Shown here one piece after another: positions 26,557 to 35,643 of a DNA stretch of 64,000 nucleotides (within the stretch, counting starts at the first letter, position 1; each line of letters opens with the position of its first letter). This stretch comes from Granulicella mallensis MP5ACTX8. Lineage in GTDB: Bacteria; Acidobacteriota; Terriglobia; Terriglobales; Acidobacteriaceae. The position numbers were made by a program, and so were the translations under genes. The DNA is taken from the NCBI RefSeq assembly GCF_000178955.2, contig NC_016631.1, positions 3,596,001 to 3,660,000 on the forward strand, in the 5' to 3' direction. A model generated the notes under the pieces. That model was not told the DNA's origin, made no database searches, and saw nothing but the letters and a program-made list of their open reading frames with translations.

Positions 26557-27507
26557 ATGCGCACTGTCGTCATTACCGGTCCGCCTCCGGTGCAAATTCT
26601 GGATGTGACTGGACCGCTTGAGGTCTTCTCTCAAGTAGCAGGCTATGAGATCGTCCTGGGAAGCCCGGACAGGAATACCGAACTGCGTACAAACCGCGGC
26701 ATCTCCCTGACCGGCGCAAAGCCGCTCGCGGAGATCGACGGGCCCATCGACACACTCATGATTGTGGGTGGTCCGGGAGCGGAGAACGGCCAGTATGACG
26801 AGACCTTTCTTGCGTGGGTCACAAAGGCAGCCGAGCGTTCAAGACGCGTCGCCTCCATCTGTACAGGAGCTTTCACGCTGGCTGCGGCGGGGCTTCTCGA
26901 CGGGAAAAAAGTAGTCACACACTGGGACTTCTGCGATCGGCTTGCCCGAGAGTTCCCAGATGTAATGGTGAAACCCAATCCCATTTACTTGCGCGATGGA
27001 TCTATCTACACCTCGGCAGGAATCACCGCCGGCATCGATCTGACGCTGGCGCTCGTAGAAGAAGACCACGGGCATAAGGTCGCGCTCGATGTGGCGCGCA
27101 AGCTGGTCATGTTTCTGGTTCGACCCGGCGGCCAGGCGCAGTACAGCCACATGCTGTCGCATCAGGCAGTCACGTCCAAGCCACTGCGTGAATTGCAGGT
27201 ATGGATGATGGAAAACTTACGCGAGAACCTGACGGTCGACCGCCTGGCCGAGCGAATCGGGATGAGTCCTCGCCACTTTACCCGTACGTGTCTGCGCGAG
27301 ACCAAGATGAACCCAGGGCAGTTTGTCGACCGCATGCGGGTAGAAGCTGCCCAGCAGATAATCGACAGCTCCGATATGGGTCTCAAGGAGATTGCTGACG
27401 CAAGCGGTTTTCAGAATGCCGACTCGATGCGCCGCACATTTCTTCGCATCCTCGGGGTCACAGCAGGAGAGTATAGCCGCAGGTTCAATCGCAAAACGTC
27501 TGCATAG
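26557..27507 (+). CDS. GlxA-type AraC-family regulator with DJ-1/PfpI domain
   Basis: A 316-residue regulator. Residues 1-185 form a DJ-1/PfpI-like class-I glutamine-amidotransferase domain, with LMIVGGPGAE and the elbow ASICTGAFTLAAAGLL whose cysteine (about 108) is in the nucleophile position. Residues 205-310 form an AraC-type double helix-turn-helix (LTVDRLAERIGMSPRHFTR, LKEIADASGFQNADSMRRTF). In this group (GlxA, CdhR, GbdR) the N-terminal domain senses amino-acid or betaine-like ligands. Its position just downstream of an MHS-family transporter would fit control of betaine or amino-acid use (inference). Confidence 0.92.
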   Translation: MRTVVITGPPPVQILDVTGPLEVFSQVAGYEIVLGSPDRNTELRTNRGISLTGAKPLAEIDGPIDTLMIVGGPGAENGQYDETFLAWVTKAAERSRRVASICTGAFTLAAAGLLDGKKVVTHWDFCDRLAREFPDVMVKPNPIYLRDGSIYTSAGITAGIDLTLALVEEDHGHKVALDVARKLVMFLVRPGGQAQYSHMLSHQAVTSKPLRELQVWMMENLRENLTVDRLAERIGMSPRHFTRTCLRETKMNPGQFVDRMRVEAAQQIIDSSDMGLKEIADASGFQNADSMRRTFLRILGVTAGEYSRRFNRKTSA

Positions 27508-27524
27508 TGTTCGTGGCAGATTAG

Positions 27525-27631
27525 AGAAGCAGATTCCCTTCGGGAATGACAACAAGAAAAGCAAAGGCAAAACATAGAATCGCTGTTGCTGTTGTCTCTC
27601 TTGTTGTCATTCCCGCAGAGAATCTGCTTCT
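27525..27631. repeat. Intergenic inverted repeat, GGAATGAC family, copy 1
   Basis: Two arms (27525-27572 and 27585-27631) face each other. The left arm reads AGAAGCAGATTCC, then GGGAATGACAACAAGA and an A-rich AAAGGCAAAAC tail; the right arm is the inverse (TCTTGTTGTCATTCCC, GAATCTGCTTCT). The same unit occurs at 35581-35641. The element lies between convergent genes and may also act as a terminator. Confidence 0.8.
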
Positions 27632-27684
27632 GGCCAGCGCCGAGCTCCTGCGACAAACGCAACGCTCCAACCTGCCTTGCCAAC

Positions 27685-28335
27685 TTAGTGACGAATCGAG
27701 TTCGGGAATGGAGAGTTCGCGATCAGGTCGCAAAAGTTAGGGCTCTTGTAACCCGAAATAAATCGCTCGCAGACATCGGCTTTGACCGTACCCCAGGTCG
27801 AGCCCGGCTTGTGCGCGAAGCCGCCAAAGAACGCCTTCACGATGCCCTCTTTGAAATCAACGCGCGGATAGGCCGCGACGATCTCTTCGCGAACTTCTAC
27901 GGGAAAAGTATCGAACCCTTCACCCAGCACGTCCAGCCCTACACCGGAGAACAGCAGCGCCACCTCAGGCTCCATATACTGCGTTACGCCCGGCGTGGTG
28001 TGCAGTGCAATCGCACGCCATGCGACCTGGATCTGGTCCTCGGGAATCTTGTGAGTGGTCAGGAACTGGCGCACCGCATTCGCGCCATCCACTTCAAAGC
28101 GCTCTGTCTCGCTGGAGAACGCCTTGATCAGTCCGAGATCGTGAAACGCCGCACTGACGTACAGCAGTTCAGGGTCGAAACGCAGTTTTGCATGCCGTCC
28201 TTGTTCCGCGGCAAACAGGTAGACACGAACAGAGTGGTTGTAGATCAGGTCCGTTCCATGCTCGCGAAGAATATCGGTAGCTTCTTTCGCGAGTTTGGTA
28301 TCGGGAATCAGAGTCGTGTTTTGCGTAGTAGTCAT
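27685..28335 (-). CDS. HD-domain protein, cyanamide hydratase-like
   Basis: A 216-residue metal-dependent HD-domain protein. IYNHSVRVYLFA supplies the first histidine (His34), AAFHDLGLI the His-Asp pair (65-66), and AIALHTTPGV a further histidine; together these are the usual metal ligands. The arrangement and the EPEVALLFSGVGLDVLG segment recall the cyanamide hydratase/inner HD group found in fungi and bacteria, but phosphohydrolase activity is equally possible. The start at 28335 follows AAGGAGG at eight bases; the frame extends to 28440 without a site. A single gene. Confidence 0.87.
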   Translation of the reverse strand: MTTTQNTTLIPDTKLAKEATDILREHGTDLIYNHSVRVYLFAAEQGRHAKLRFDPELLYVSAAFHDLGLIKAFSSETERFEVDGANAVRQFLTTHKIPEDQIQVAWRAIALHTTPGVTQYMEPEVALLFSGVGLDVLGEGFDTFPVEVREEIVAAYPRVDFKEGIVKAFFGGFAHKPGSTWGTVKADVCERFISGYKSPNFCDLIANSPFPNSIRH

Positions 28336-28452
28336 GGCTGAATCCTCCTTGCAGTTGCTGTACGCTCTCGGCGTTACAGCGTCTGACAAGTACGAATCTA
28401 GGAGGATTGCAGCCCTAACGCCACGACATAGATCCAGCAAAAACGGACACCC

Positions 28453-29460
28453 TTACTTGGGGTCCTTCCCTCTGCTGGTGAACTTGCTCAGGATGAACTC
28501 CTGGGCCAGCGCGCTGATCATACGGCCGCCTGTAGTGGTCAAAGCACTACTAAAGACCAGGCCCGGGCCGCGATTGGAGGGGGGATAGTACACATTGGTC
28601 AGCGCAGCGGCAGCAAAGTCGCCACCAATGCTGGAGTAGTTGAACTGCTCGCGGCCGTTATCACCCTTGGCGATGAAGGGGCTGGCGAGGGCGTGCATGA
28701 CGCGAGACTTTGTCGTCCCCGTACCCTGATAAAAATAGCGCGGGTCCTGGTGCAGCAGAGAAGGCAGGACAGCGCCGCCGATCATGATGTCGGAGGCAGC
28801 GTCAGCATAGGCAGCACCCACGCGCTGACCGTAGCCTTTTGCACCCTGAACGTAATCGGGCGTGTCTCCAGCCTGGTTGATACCCGCCAGAAAGATCGCC
28901 GTACCGAAGGTAACGACATCGGTTGAGGTCTTAAACGCGAGCTTGTACTTCAGCTTCGTCGACATCGGCACAAACCGATGATCGTAGGAGACATAAAAGT
29001 TGGGAATGATGCCCAGAACGCGCTGCTGCTCCTCCGCCTTGACCTGCTCCACGGCAAGCTCTGAAGCACTAATCGCATCTACCGTCTGCACCGTCGAAAC
29101 CGTGAGCTTGATGTCGGCGATCTCAGACTCCTGTCCCGGCGTAAGCACGAGAGCAGGCGAGGTCCAGTCCGCAAATCCCTTTGCGGTGACCTTCGCGTGA
29201 TAGGAGACGGACGGATGGAGACCGATGAGGGTGAAATATCCATCCCCGTCTGCCGTGGCCGTGTGGTGATCGCCGGGGGAGGGCCCGTCGACGCTAATCG
29301 TCGCTCCGGGAATCGCCCCGCCTTCAACATCGGTCACGGTTCCGGTCACACCTGCAGCCTGCGGCTCAGGAGCCGAAATTAACTGCCCAGATGCGTAACC
29401 AGATGCATAAACTGCAGAGAAACAGAAAGCAAAAATACAGATAAATTTCCTAATGCCCAT
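28453..29460 (-). CDS. Secreted carboxypeptidase-regulatory-like domain protein
   Basis: A 335-residue exported protein. After a signal peptide (MGIRKFICIFAFCFSAVYA) comes a carboxypeptidase-regulatory-like beta-sandwich (about 35-120, VTGTVTDVEGGAIPGATISV). The rest (about 150-335) is a domain of unknown function with many glycine and alanine helices (TDVVTFGTAIFLAGINQ, ASDIMIGGAVLPSLLHQDPRYFYQG, GGRMISALAQEFILSKF), a pattern I know only from uncharacterised acidobacterial proteins. The ATG at 29460 is chosen because it begins the signal peptide. It is divergent from an RND efflux operon, with 167 bp between them. An envelope role is likely. Confidence 0.8.
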   Translation of the reverse strand: MGIRKFICIFAFCFSAVYASGYASGQLISAPEPQAAGVTGTVTDVEGGAIPGATISVDGPSPGDHHTATADGDGYFTLIGLHPSVSYHAKVTAKGFADWTSPALVLTPGQESEIADIKLTVSTVQTVDAISASELAVEQVKAEEQQRVLGIIPNFYVSYDHRFVPMSTKLKYKLAFKTSTDVVTFGTAIFLAGINQAGDTPDYVQGAKGYGQRVGAAYADAASDIMIGGAVLPSLLHQDPRYFYQGTGTTKSRVMHALASPFIAKGDNGREQFNYSSIGGDFAAAALTNVYYPPSNRGPGLVFSSALTTTGGRMISALAQEFILSKFTSRGKDPK

Positions 29461-29627
29461 AGTTAAAAAGAACGTCCTCAGTAACAGACGCCCGAGGCCC
29501 CCTAAACGGTTCAAACATTGACAATTCTCGACAAAGATAAATCTCACAATCCACAGCGGATAGAGCTTGACTCCGAGGCCCCGCATGTTGTTCTTCAGCA
29601 AACATTAAGGTGAGGGCGATAGGCTTT

Positions 29628-31001
29628 ATGCGAATGATGTCTCACCGCTCTATCAGCAACCTTCGCGCAAGCCTGGCTCTCTGCCTCGCTTTGCCCCTCT
29701 GTGCAAAACCATTGGCGGCACAATCCACATCAACCGCAGCCACGACCACGGAGGCCGTCACAACGATCTCGCTGGACGAAGCGATTCGCCGCGCCGAGGC
29801 TAACGAATCCGGGTTTGCCTCAGCTTCGGCCGAGAGCCGTGCCTCCCAACTGAACCGCTCCATCGCGCGTGCAGGCCTGCTCCCCTCGGCAAGCTTTCAT
29901 AACCAGTATCTCTTCACCCAGGGCAATGGGTCAGGAGACCGCATCGGCCAGACGGCCAACGCCCCTGCGCCGCGCTTCATCGCTAACAACGCCGTACATG
30001 AATATGCCAGCCAGGGAGTCGTCAACGAGACGGTGGGCCTGCAGCAGTTCAGCGCCGTAAGCCTGGCCGATGCCAACGCTGCGAAGGCTGCCGCCGAGAT
30101 GGAGATTGCACGACGGGGACTGGTGTCGGCGGTGGTGACGCTGTACTACGGACTAATCTCGGCAGAGACGAAGCTCACTGCGCTCCAGCGTGCCTCCGAT
30201 GAAGCCAATCACTTCGTAACGCTTACCCAGCAACGCGAAGAGGCACGGGAGTCGGCCCACGCCGATGTGGTGAAAGCACAGTTGCAGCAGCAGCAGCGTT
30301 CACGCGATCTGGCCGATGCACAGGTGGCTGCGACACGAGCCAGGCTGGAGCTTGGCGTACTTCTCTTCCCTGACCCGCGTACGCCTTTCAAGACCGAAGC
30401 CACCGCGGTACCGGTGCTTCCCGATCGCAGCGATATCGAAGCGGACGCCGCGAAGAACAACGCCGAACTAAAGAGTGCCCTGGCTTCGCTGCATGCGAGC
30501 CAGGCGGAGGTCACGTCGGCACGTGCAGCCTATCTCCCTGACCTGGGACTGAACTTCACCTATGGTGTCGACGCCCCTCAGTTCGCGGCAAAGGGCCCGG
30601 ATGGGGCGCGCAATCTTGGCTACTCGGCCAGCGCCACCCTGGACATTCCTCTCTGGGACTGGCTTGCGACGCAGCACAAGGTGAAGCAGAGCGAGATCCG
30701 CCGCGATGCCGCCAAGGTGGCGCTCTCCGCGGCGCAGCGCCGGTTGATCGCCAACCTCGCAGAGTTCTATGACGAAGCTGCTGCTGCACGCGATCAACTG
30801 GCCTCACTCGACCAGAGCATCATGACCGCGCAGGAGAGCCTGCGCCTGACACGGCTCCGTTATACGGGCGGCGAGGGCACGGTGTTCGAGGTCGTCGACG
30901 CGCAGAACACGCTCCTCTCCGCCGAAGCCGCGCGCGCCGATGGCGCCGTTCGCTATCAGGTTGCACTCGCTAACCTCCAGACACTCACGGGAAGGTTTTA
31001 A
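29628..31001 (+). CDS. TolC-family outer-membrane efflux protein
   Basis: A 457-residue outer-membrane channel of the TolC/OprM family. A signal peptide (ending LAAQ, near residue 32) precedes two outer-membrane-efflux repeats rich in long coiled helices: ISLDEAIRRAEANESG at the start of the first, VPVLPDRSDIEADAAKNNAEL in the second, and the ending TRLRYTGGEGTVFEVVDAQNTLLSAEAAR typical of the family. The start codon is uncertain: ATG at 29628 is used, but GTG at 29610 and ATG at 29637 are possible. It forms an operon with the adaptor (3 bp downstream) and the RND pump, completing an export complex across both membranes. Confidence 0.9.
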   Translation: MRMMSHRSISNLRASLALCLALPLCAKPLAAQSTSTAATTTEAVTTISLDEAIRRAEANESGFASASAESRASQLNRSIARAGLLPSASFHNQYLFTQGNGSGDRIGQTANAPAPRFIANNAVHEYASQGVVNETVGLQQFSAVSLADANAAKAAAEMEIARRGLVSAVVTLYYGLISAETKLTALQRASDEANHFVTLTQQREEARESAHADVVKAQLQQQQRSRDLADAQVAATRARLELGVLLFPDPRTPFKTEATAVPVLPDRSDIEADAAKNNAELKSALASLHASQAEVTSARAAYLPDLGLNFTYGVDAPQFAAKGPDGARNLGYSASATLDIPLWDWLATQHKVKQSEIRRDAAKVALSAAQRRLIANLAEFYDEAAAARDQLASLDQSIMTAQESLRLTRLRYTGGEGTVFEVVDAQNTLLSAEAARADGAVRYQVALANLQTLTGRF

Positions 31002-31004
31002 CCC

Positions 31005-32261
31005 ATGCTTCTTCGCTCACGAAATTTCATTGGCTTTGGCGTCGTGTTGTTCTGCCTCAGCACAGCAGGTTGCAAGAAGACCGACCCCACACCTGAGGTC
31101 GCAGTTTCCGTCGAAGCAGCCAAACCCGAGACCGGCCCCATCTCCGAGCAGATCACCAGCGATGCCATCCTCGCGCCGCTGGCACAGGCGGCCCTGTCGC
31201 CGAAGATCAGCGCGCCGGTTAGGGAGTTTTACGTGCAGCGTGGAGCTCATGTCCATGTGGGACAGCTTCTGGTGTCTCTGGAAGACCGCGACCTTGCGGC
31301 AACCGCTCTCGACAATCGCGGCAGCTATACGGCAGCCGAAGCAGCCTACGATCAGACGACCAAGGCACAGATGCCCGAGGACACCCAGAAGGCCGAGCTG
31401 GATCTTGCTCAGGCCAAGGCGAACCTCGATCTCAATCGCAGCATCGTGAGCGGCCGCAGGCAGTTGCTCAAAGAAGGCGCGATTCCAGGACGCGATCTCG
31501 ACACCGCAGAGGCAGCGCTGGTACAGGCACAGGCAGCGTACGACTCCGCCGCCAAGCACCTGCAGTCTGTGCAGAGCGTCAGCCACGCGGCTGCAGGCAA
31601 GAGTGCAGAGGGTCAGTTGACCTCAGCTAAAGGCAAGTTCCAAAACGCCGAGGCACAGTTGAGCTATGCCTCGCTGCGCAGCCCCATCGACGGGGTTGTG
31701 ACCGATCGTCCTCTGTTCGCTGGCGAGACCGCCCAGGCAGGCACGCCGCTCATCACCGTAATGGACACTTCGTCTCTACTGGCGAAGGTGCATCTCTCGC
31801 AGGCGGCAGCGCAGCGGATGAAGGTTGGCGATAAAGCGCAGGTCACCATACCCGGCATGGACGAACCGGTCGAGGCCACCGTCTCCCTCATCAGCCCGGC
31901 GCTCGATCCAGGCTCGACGACCGTCGAAGTCTGGGTGAAGCTCAAAAATCCCGACGGCAAGCTGAAAGCGGGCACACCGGTTCATCTCGCCATTGCGGGA
32001 CGAACCGTTCCGGATGCCCTGCAGATTCCAACCCAGGCGCTGGTCCCAGCGAAGGACGGCAGCCTCGGCGTTATGGTCATCAGCGATGGCGCAGCGCATC
32101 TGAAGCCGGTCCAGATCGGCATTCGACTTCCCGACAAGGTGCAGATCACGAGCGGCATCAGCGCGTCGGACATGGTGATTACATCGGGCGGCTATGGCCT
32201 CGACGACAACACCAAGGTCACCACGGCAAAGGCTGAAGGCGCGGCTGGGGACAAAGACTAA
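31005..32261 (+). CDS. RND efflux periplasmic adaptor (HlyD/MFP family)
   Basis: A 418-residue adaptor linking pump and channel. It starts with a lipoprotein-like signal (LFCLSTAGCKK, with a cysteine at about 23 that could be lipidated). Then come a barrel-sandwich half (ALSPKISAPVREFYVQRGAHVHVGQLLVSLED), a long alpha-helical hairpin (about 110-215), the second half (YASLRSPIDGVVTDRPLFAGETAQAG), a beta-barrel domain (VHLSQAAAQRMKVGDKAQVTI) and a membrane-proximal domain at the end. The order is that of AcrA-like proteins. Its stop overlaps the start of the pump gene by one base (TAATG), which suggests coupled translation. Confidence 0.92.
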   Translation: MLLRSRNFIGFGVVLFCLSTAGCKKTDPTPEVAVSVEAAKPETGPISEQITSDAILAPLAQAALSPKISAPVREFYVQRGAHVHVGQLLVSLEDRDLAATALDNRGSYTAAEAAYDQTTKAQMPEDTQKAELDLAQAKANLDLNRSIVSGRRQLLKEGAIPGRDLDTAEAALVQAQAAYDSAAKHLQSVQSVSHAAAGKSAEGQLTSAKGKFQNAEAQLSYASLRSPIDGVVTDRPLFAGETAQAGTPLITVMDTSSLLAKVHLSQAAAQRMKVGDKAQVTIPGMDEPVEATVSLISPALDPGSTTVEVWVKLKNPDGKLKAGTPVHLAIAGRTVPDALQIPTQALVPAKDGSLGVMVISDGAAHLKPVQIGIRLPDKVQITSGISASDMVITSGGYGLDDNTKVTTAKAEGAAGDKD

Positions 32262-35200
32262 TGGCCGCTCCCGAATCCTCTTCCTTCTGGCTGGCACGCT
32301 CGACGCGTACCGTATTCTTCTTCGTCTTCGCCCTGACCATGGCTGGGGTCTGGGCCGCATTGCGCGTGCCGATCTCTGTCTTTCCCGAGACCAACTTTCC
32401 ACGCGTGGTCATCGGCGTCGATAACGGCGTGATGCCGGTCGAGCAGATGGAAGTCACGATCACCAAGCCGATCGAGAGCGCGGTGAATAGCGTTCCGGGA
32501 CTGGTTACCGTGCGCTCCAACACCAGCCGCGGTTCGGCAGAGATCAGCCTCTTCTTCGACTGGTCCGTGGACATGTTCCACACCCTGCAACTGGTAAACG
32601 CGGCCATGAGCACCGTGCAGCAGAGCCTGCCCGCTACAGCAAAGATCACCACCAACCGGCTGACCTTCGCAACCTTTCCCATCCTCGGCTACAGCCTCAC
32701 CTCCGACACCGTCTCGCAGACGCAGCTCTGGGAGCTGGCCACGTACGATCTCGCGCCGCCGCTGAATCGCGTGCCCGGTGTCAGCACCGTTACCGTCCAG
32801 GGCGGTAAGGTCCCTGAATTCCATGTCGTCCCGAACCTCGCGAAGCTGCAGGCTGCAGGGGTCACGATTCTCGATCTCACCAATGCTATTCAAGCCGCGA
32901 ACATCATCGATTCGCCCGGCCTCTACGAACAGGACCATCAACTGGTGCTCGGCCTCGTCGGCGCACAGGTGCATGACATCGACGGACTGCGGCAGCTCGT
33001 CGTAAAGACCACCGCCAGCGGTACTGCCATACGTGTTGGAGACATCGCTCAGGTGGTGGACGCCACGATGCCTGTCTACACCGTGGTGACAGCCAACGGC
33101 AAAGCTGCGGTACTGATCAACATTACCCGCCAGTCTTCGGGCAACACCGTCGCCGTCGCGGACCAGGTTGCAGCGGAGATCGCACAGCTGCAAAAGAAGC
33201 TGCCGCCGGGCGTCACGCTCAAGCCTTACTACGATCAGTCGCAGCTGGTGCGCGAGAGCATCTCCAGCGTGCGCGACGCGATCTTTCTCGGACTCGTCCT
33301 CGCCTGCGTCATCCTCTTCGTCTTCCTGCACGACTGGCGCTCATCGCTCATCGCCGGCCTCGTAATTCCGGTCACGGTTGCCGTCACCATTCTCTTCCTC
33401 TGGGTCATCGGCGAGAGCTTCAACCTGATGACGCTCGGCGGCCTGGCTGCGGCCATCGGCCTGGTCATCGACGATGCGATTGTGGTCGTCGAAAACATTG
33501 TGCTGCATCGCGACGCGGGCGAGCATCGCGTTGAGGCCGTGCGCAAGGCCCTGCGCGAGATCATGCGTCCTCTGATCGGCTCCACGATCACACCGGTCGT
33601 CGTCTTTCTGCCGCTGGTGGCTGTCACTGGAGTAACAGGCAGCTTCTTCCGCGCACTGGCCATCACGATGACGGTCTCGCTACTGACCTCGCTGGTGCTG
33701 GCGCTCACCTGGACCCCAGGCCTTGGCATCGTGCTGCTGCGCAGCCATAGCGGAGACACGAAGCCCAAAGATACCAGCGGCCATCCGGAGCCGGGCCGTG
33801 CGCTGGCGCGCGTGATGCAGTGGCACCGCTCCGCGCTGGAGTGGTCGCTGCGAAAACCGCAAATGCTCGGGCTTCTCTGCGTGGTACTGGCCGCCGGAGC
33901 CTTCTTCGCCTATCGCTCGCTCGGCTCCGATCTATTGCCCGAGATGGATGAAGGCGGCTTCGTGCTCGACTACATCATGCCGGCCGGCAGTTCGCTCGCG
34001 GAGACCAACCGCGTGCTAACCCACGTGGAAAAGATTTTGCACGACACACCCGAGGTCGAAAGCACCTCACGCCGCACGGGCCTGCAGATGGGCCTCGCTG
34101 CCGTCACAGAGGCGAACACCGGCGACATCACCGTCAAACTAAAGGCCAAGCGCAGCCGCGCGATCGATGACGTGATGAATGATATCCGCGACGAGATCAA
34201 ATCCACGGAACCTGAGTTGGACGTCGAGTTCACGCAGGTATTGCAGGACATGATCGGCGATCTCTCTAACGCTCCCGAGCCGATCCAGATCAAGCTATTC
34301 TCCAACGACTCGAAGCTGCTCTACGAGCTTGGCCCCCGCATAGCGGACGCCATCGGGAAGGTAAAAGGCGTCGTCGACGTGCAGAACGGTGTCGACAATA
34401 CGATTAGCGGCCCGGCCACCAACTTCCAGATCGATCCTGTGCTGGCAGCCCGCATGGGCTTTACACCCACCGAGGTCGCCGAAGATGCTACCTCGATCCT
34501 CGACGGCGTCACGCCGAACGATCCCTTGATTGCAAATGGCAGACCCTATACGATTCGCGTGCGGCTTGGTGACGAGACGCGCAGCTCGCTCGACGCGATT
34601 GAGAACACGGTCTTCAACAGCAGCACCGGCCACACCGCGACGCTCGGATCGATGACGCAGATTACGCAACTGCCGCCGCAGAACGAGATCCATCGCGAAA
34701 ATCTGGAGCAGACCGTTGTCGTGACTGGAAGGCTTGAGGGTTCTGACCTCGGCACGGGCGTGGCCCAGGTGCAGAAGGTTGTCGCGGCGATGCACCTGCC
34801 ACCAAGCGTGCGCGTAGAGTATGGCGGCACGTATCAGGAGCAGCAGAAGTCATTTGCGGACCTGCTGCGCGTGCTCCTGCTGGCTCTGGTCCTCGTCTTC
34901 GGAGTACTGCTGGCGGAGTTCCGCAATCTCTCGGCGCCGGTAGCAATCCTGGCCTCCTCGGTGCTATCGATCGCGGGCGTCGTCTTCGCTCTTCTTGTCA
35001 CGGGCATCAGCTTCAATGTCGCCTCGTTCATGGGGCTCATTATGGTGATCGGCATCGTGGCGAAGAACGGCATCCTGCTGCTCGATGCGGATGAACGGTT
35101 CCGTACAGAGGGTGCCAGTGCGCGCGATGCCATGCTGTTCGCCGCGCAGCGGAGATTGCGGCCAATTCTGATGACCGCGGTCGCGGCAGTCTGTGGGATG

Positions 35201-35362
35201 TTGCCGCTGGCCTTCGCGTTCGGTGCGGGGTCGAAGATGTTGCAGCCGCTAGCAATTGCGGTGATCGGCGGATTGGCTCTTTCGATGTTGCTGAGTCTGG
35301 TGGTGACACCGGTGGTTTATTACCTGCTCACGCGCAATGAGGAACGTGAGATCGTCCTGTAA
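32261..35362 (+). CDS. RND-family efflux pump (AcrB/MdtB-like)
   Basis: A 1,033-residue inner-membrane proton-driven pump of the hydrophobe/amphiphile RND family. The first span (STRTVFFFVFALTMAGVWAAL) is followed by the first porter domain, the block GLVIDDAIVVVENIV in span 4 with the paired aspartates of the proton relay, a central loop, the second porter domain, and the second set of spans (GLIMVIGIVAKNGILLLDA, RRLRPILMTAVAAVCGMLPL). Length and order match family norms. The variant TM regions and the simple three-gene operon do not reveal a substrate; metal and drug exporters both occur in this group. It ends before a long inverted repeat. Confidence 0.94.
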   Translation: MAAPESSSFWLARSTRTVFFFVFALTMAGVWAALRVPISVFPETNFPRVVIGVDNGVMPVEQMEVTITKPIESAVNSVPGLVTVRSNTSRGSAEISLFFDWSVDMFHTLQLVNAAMSTVQQSLPATAKITTNRLTFATFPILGYSLTSDTVSQTQLWELATYDLAPPLNRVPGVSTVTVQGGKVPEFHVVPNLAKLQAAGVTILDLTNAIQAANIIDSPGLYEQDHQLVLGLVGAQVHDIDGLRQLVVKTTASGTAIRVGDIAQVVDATMPVYTVVTANGKAAVLINITRQSSGNTVAVADQVAAEIAQLQKKLPPGVTLKPYYDQSQLVRESISSVRDAIFLGLVLACVILFVFLHDWRSSLIAGLVIPVTVAVTILFLWVIGESFNLMTLGGLAAAIGLVIDDAIVVVENIVLHRDAGEHRVEAVRKALREIMRPLIGSTITPVVVFLPLVAVTGVTGSFFRALAITMTVSLLTSLVLALTWTPGLGIVLLRSHSGDTKPKDTSGHPEPGRALARVMQWHRSALEWSLRKPQMLGLLCVVLAAGAFFAYRSLGSDLLPEMDEGGFVLDYIMPAGSSLAETNRVLTHVEKILHDTPEVESTSRRTGLQMGLAAVTEANTGDITVKLKAKRSRAIDDVMNDIRDEIKSTEPELDVEFTQVLQDMIGDLSNAPEPIQIKLFSNDSKLLYELGPRIADAIGKVKGVVDVQNGVDNTISGPATNFQIDPVLAARMGFTPTEVAEDATSILDGVTPNDPLIANGRPYTIRVRLGDETRSSLDAIENTVFNSSTGHTATLGSMTQITQLPPQNEIHRENLEQTVVVTGRLEGSDLGTGVAQVQKVVAAMHLPPSVRVEYGGTYQEQQKSFADLLRVLLLALVLVFGVLLAEFRNLSAPVAILASSVLSIAGVVFALLVTGISFNVASFMGLIMVIGIVAKNGILLLDADERFRTEGASARDAMLFAAQRRLRPILMTAVAAVCGMLPLAFAFGAGSKMLQPLAIAVIGGLALSMLLSLVVTPVVYYLLTRNEEREIVL

Positions 35363-35389
35363 CCCATGACACAGGTCCCGAAGGGGCAA

Positions 35390-35641
35390 TTTGCCTTTGC
35401 TTTTCTGGTTGTCATTCCGAGCCTCGAGCGAAGCGAAGGGCGAGGAACCTGCTTCTCGTGCCGCCACAAACGTTATGGCTTACCTCCATGAAGCGCACCC
35501 CAGATGCTTCAGCATCTGGGTGCGGAGGAAAAATAAATAACTAAAGAGCATGGCCTGAATCTAAATCGATAAAAACGGGAGGAAGCAGATTCCTCGCTCC
35601 GCTCGGAATGACAACCAGAAAGACAAGAGCAAAGGCAAAAC
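35390..35641. repeat. MITE-like 250-bp element, GGAATGAC family, copy 2
   Basis: The gap between the RND gene and the YncE-like gene is filled by an element with imperfect inverted ends of about 60 bp (35390-35456 and 35581-35641). Each end holds CTGGTTGTCATTCCGAGC (or its inverse), a GCGAGGAA block and CTGCTTC. The right arm closely matches the left arm at 27525-27572. Inside lies a separate hairpin (35495-35523: GCACCC-AGATGCT paired with AGCATCTGGGTGC, one bulged base). No open frame is convincing, so it is non-coding. Confidence 0.75.
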
Positions 35642-35643
35642 AA

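Noticed and set aside
27525-27631. Possible CRISPR-like repeat because of repeated palindromic units
   Set aside because: Only two inverted arms, no regular direct repeats with spacers, and no cas genes in the window.
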